A DNA stretch of 64,000 nt from Chitinophaga sp. (GTDB taxonomy: Bacteria > Bacteroidota > Bacteroidia > Chitinophagales > Chitinophagaceae): contig NZ_JAGHZS010000004.1 in assembly GCF_017745275.1 (NCBI RefSeq), positions 62,001 to 126,000 on the forward strand, written 5' to 3'. The position numbers and the translations under genes were made by a program. Each line of letters opens with the position of its first letter. Within the stretch, counting starts at the first letter, position 1. Of the stretch, positions 63,620 to 64,000 are shown in pieces. The notes under the pieces are model-generated. The model saw only the letters and a list, made by a program, of their open reading frames with translations, was not told the DNA's origin and did not search any database.

Positions 63620-63677
63620 AAAGCCATACATTTGCCCTTGTTAATTATAAATATAATTTATTATAAATATATAATAC

Positions 63678-64000
63678 ATGGACAAACAGCCCCTTTTCTG
63701 GGCCGCTAATCTGAAATTATTACGGACACGAAAGAAGATCTCACAACAACACTTATCTGATTTACTGGGACTGAACCGGAACAAGATCACTGCACAGGAA
63801 AGCGGCAAAACACGCAATCCACGTATGGACGACCTGGTATTGATCTCCTCTTTTTTTAAGATTGATATCGACCTCCTGGTTAAAACAGACCTGTCACAAA
63901 TTCCCGAAACACAACTGGAAGAACTGGAAGCAGGAAAACACGTGGATCTATCGGGCAGGCATATACGTATTCTCCCTATCACGGTAGATCACAGCAATGA
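63678..64000 (+). CDS. XRE-family regulator, possibly LexA-type (3' partial)
   Basis: The frame starts at 63678 and stays open to the window end (107 codons seen). The first ~65 residues are an XRE helix-turn-helix: WAANLKLLRTRKKISQQHLSDLLGLNRNKITAQESGK. The part after about residue 95 (SGRHIRILPITVD) is like the start of the linker before an S24 peptidase domain in Bacteroidota LexA-like regulators, but the rest is outside the window. Confidence 0.8.
   Translation, partial: MDKQPLFWAANLKLLRTRKKISQQHLSDLLGLNRNKITAQESGKTRNPRMDDLVLISSFFKIDIDLLVKTDLSQIPETQLEELEAGKHVDLSGRHIRILPITVDHSN

Noticed and set aside
1..64000. Search for insertion sequences, prophage genes and CRISPR arrays
   Set aside because: No transposase, integrase, phage structural gene or repeat-spacer array was seen anywhere in the window.

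Overview
The window reads as chromosomal DNA of a Bacteroidota bacterium, most likely Chitinophaga or a close relative in the Chitinophagaceae. The basis is a SusC/SusD/SusE locus driven by an ECF sigma/FecR pair, a CusA permease fused to a TolC domain, tandem DUF3347 lipoproteins, many lipoboxes followed directly by Cys, weak Shine-Dalgarno sites, and a promoter of the Bacteroidota -33/-7 type upstream of arsR. This assignment is inference; no rRNA or marker gene is present.

Layout. 1-6041: a copper/silver-type efflux operon (CusA end, TolC, two CusB-like adaptors, two DUF3347 lipoproteins). 6111-8365: a haem-binding protein, a small cytochrome c, an AraC regulator and a convergent monooxygenase-fold protein. 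8579-17140: GH20 hexosaminidase, asparagine synthetase AsnA, an orphan ECF sigma factor, a large propeller/HEAT/cytochrome c protein and a GH27 alpha-galactosidase, mostly separated by clear terminators. 17328-22711: small single genes, nearly all on the minus strand (DHFR-like, DUF2306, LytTR, NmrA, AraC, isochorismatase-like). 22901-31119: a chromate cluster (ChrB domain fused to an AraC HTH, a free ChrB domain, ChrA) followed by a complete TolC/RND/adaptor pump. 31183-37156 (minus): CusB, a 1445-residue CusA-TolC fusion and a His-rich secreted protein. 37316-40105 (plus): ArsR, ArsM, ACR3 and ArsC, with two matching ArsR-type operators. 40166-42498: a small secreted protein, a long hairpin, a tRNA-like gene that overlaps the stop codon of an unrecognised 445-residue protein, and a divergent promoter region. 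42499-51325: an amidotransferase-like (seleno)protein relative, an acetyltransferase, Crp/Fnr regulators, a two-gene trans-3-hydroxy-L-proline pathway, a methyltransferase, an NHL-repeat lipoprotein and a truncated DUF1016 gene. 51626-52202: tRNA-Leu(CAG) and a CBM6-like secreted protein. 52515-61800 (minus): a GH76 mannan utilisation locus (sigma, FecR, SusC, SusD, SusE, GH76). 62084-64000: a small membrane protein, a TlpA-like protein that has lost both redox cysteines, and the start of an XRE/LexA-type regulator.

As a whole this is a metal/metalloid resistance region (Cu/Ag, chromate, arsenic, a second Cu/Zn-type pump) next to polysaccharide-use genes. The best candidate for something undescribed is the 445-residue protein joined to a tRNA-like gene with an 8-nt anticodon loop lacking U33 (40761-42168). 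Second is a pair of long intergenic hairpins around the PUL sigma factor whose arms differ from each other by compensating changes.
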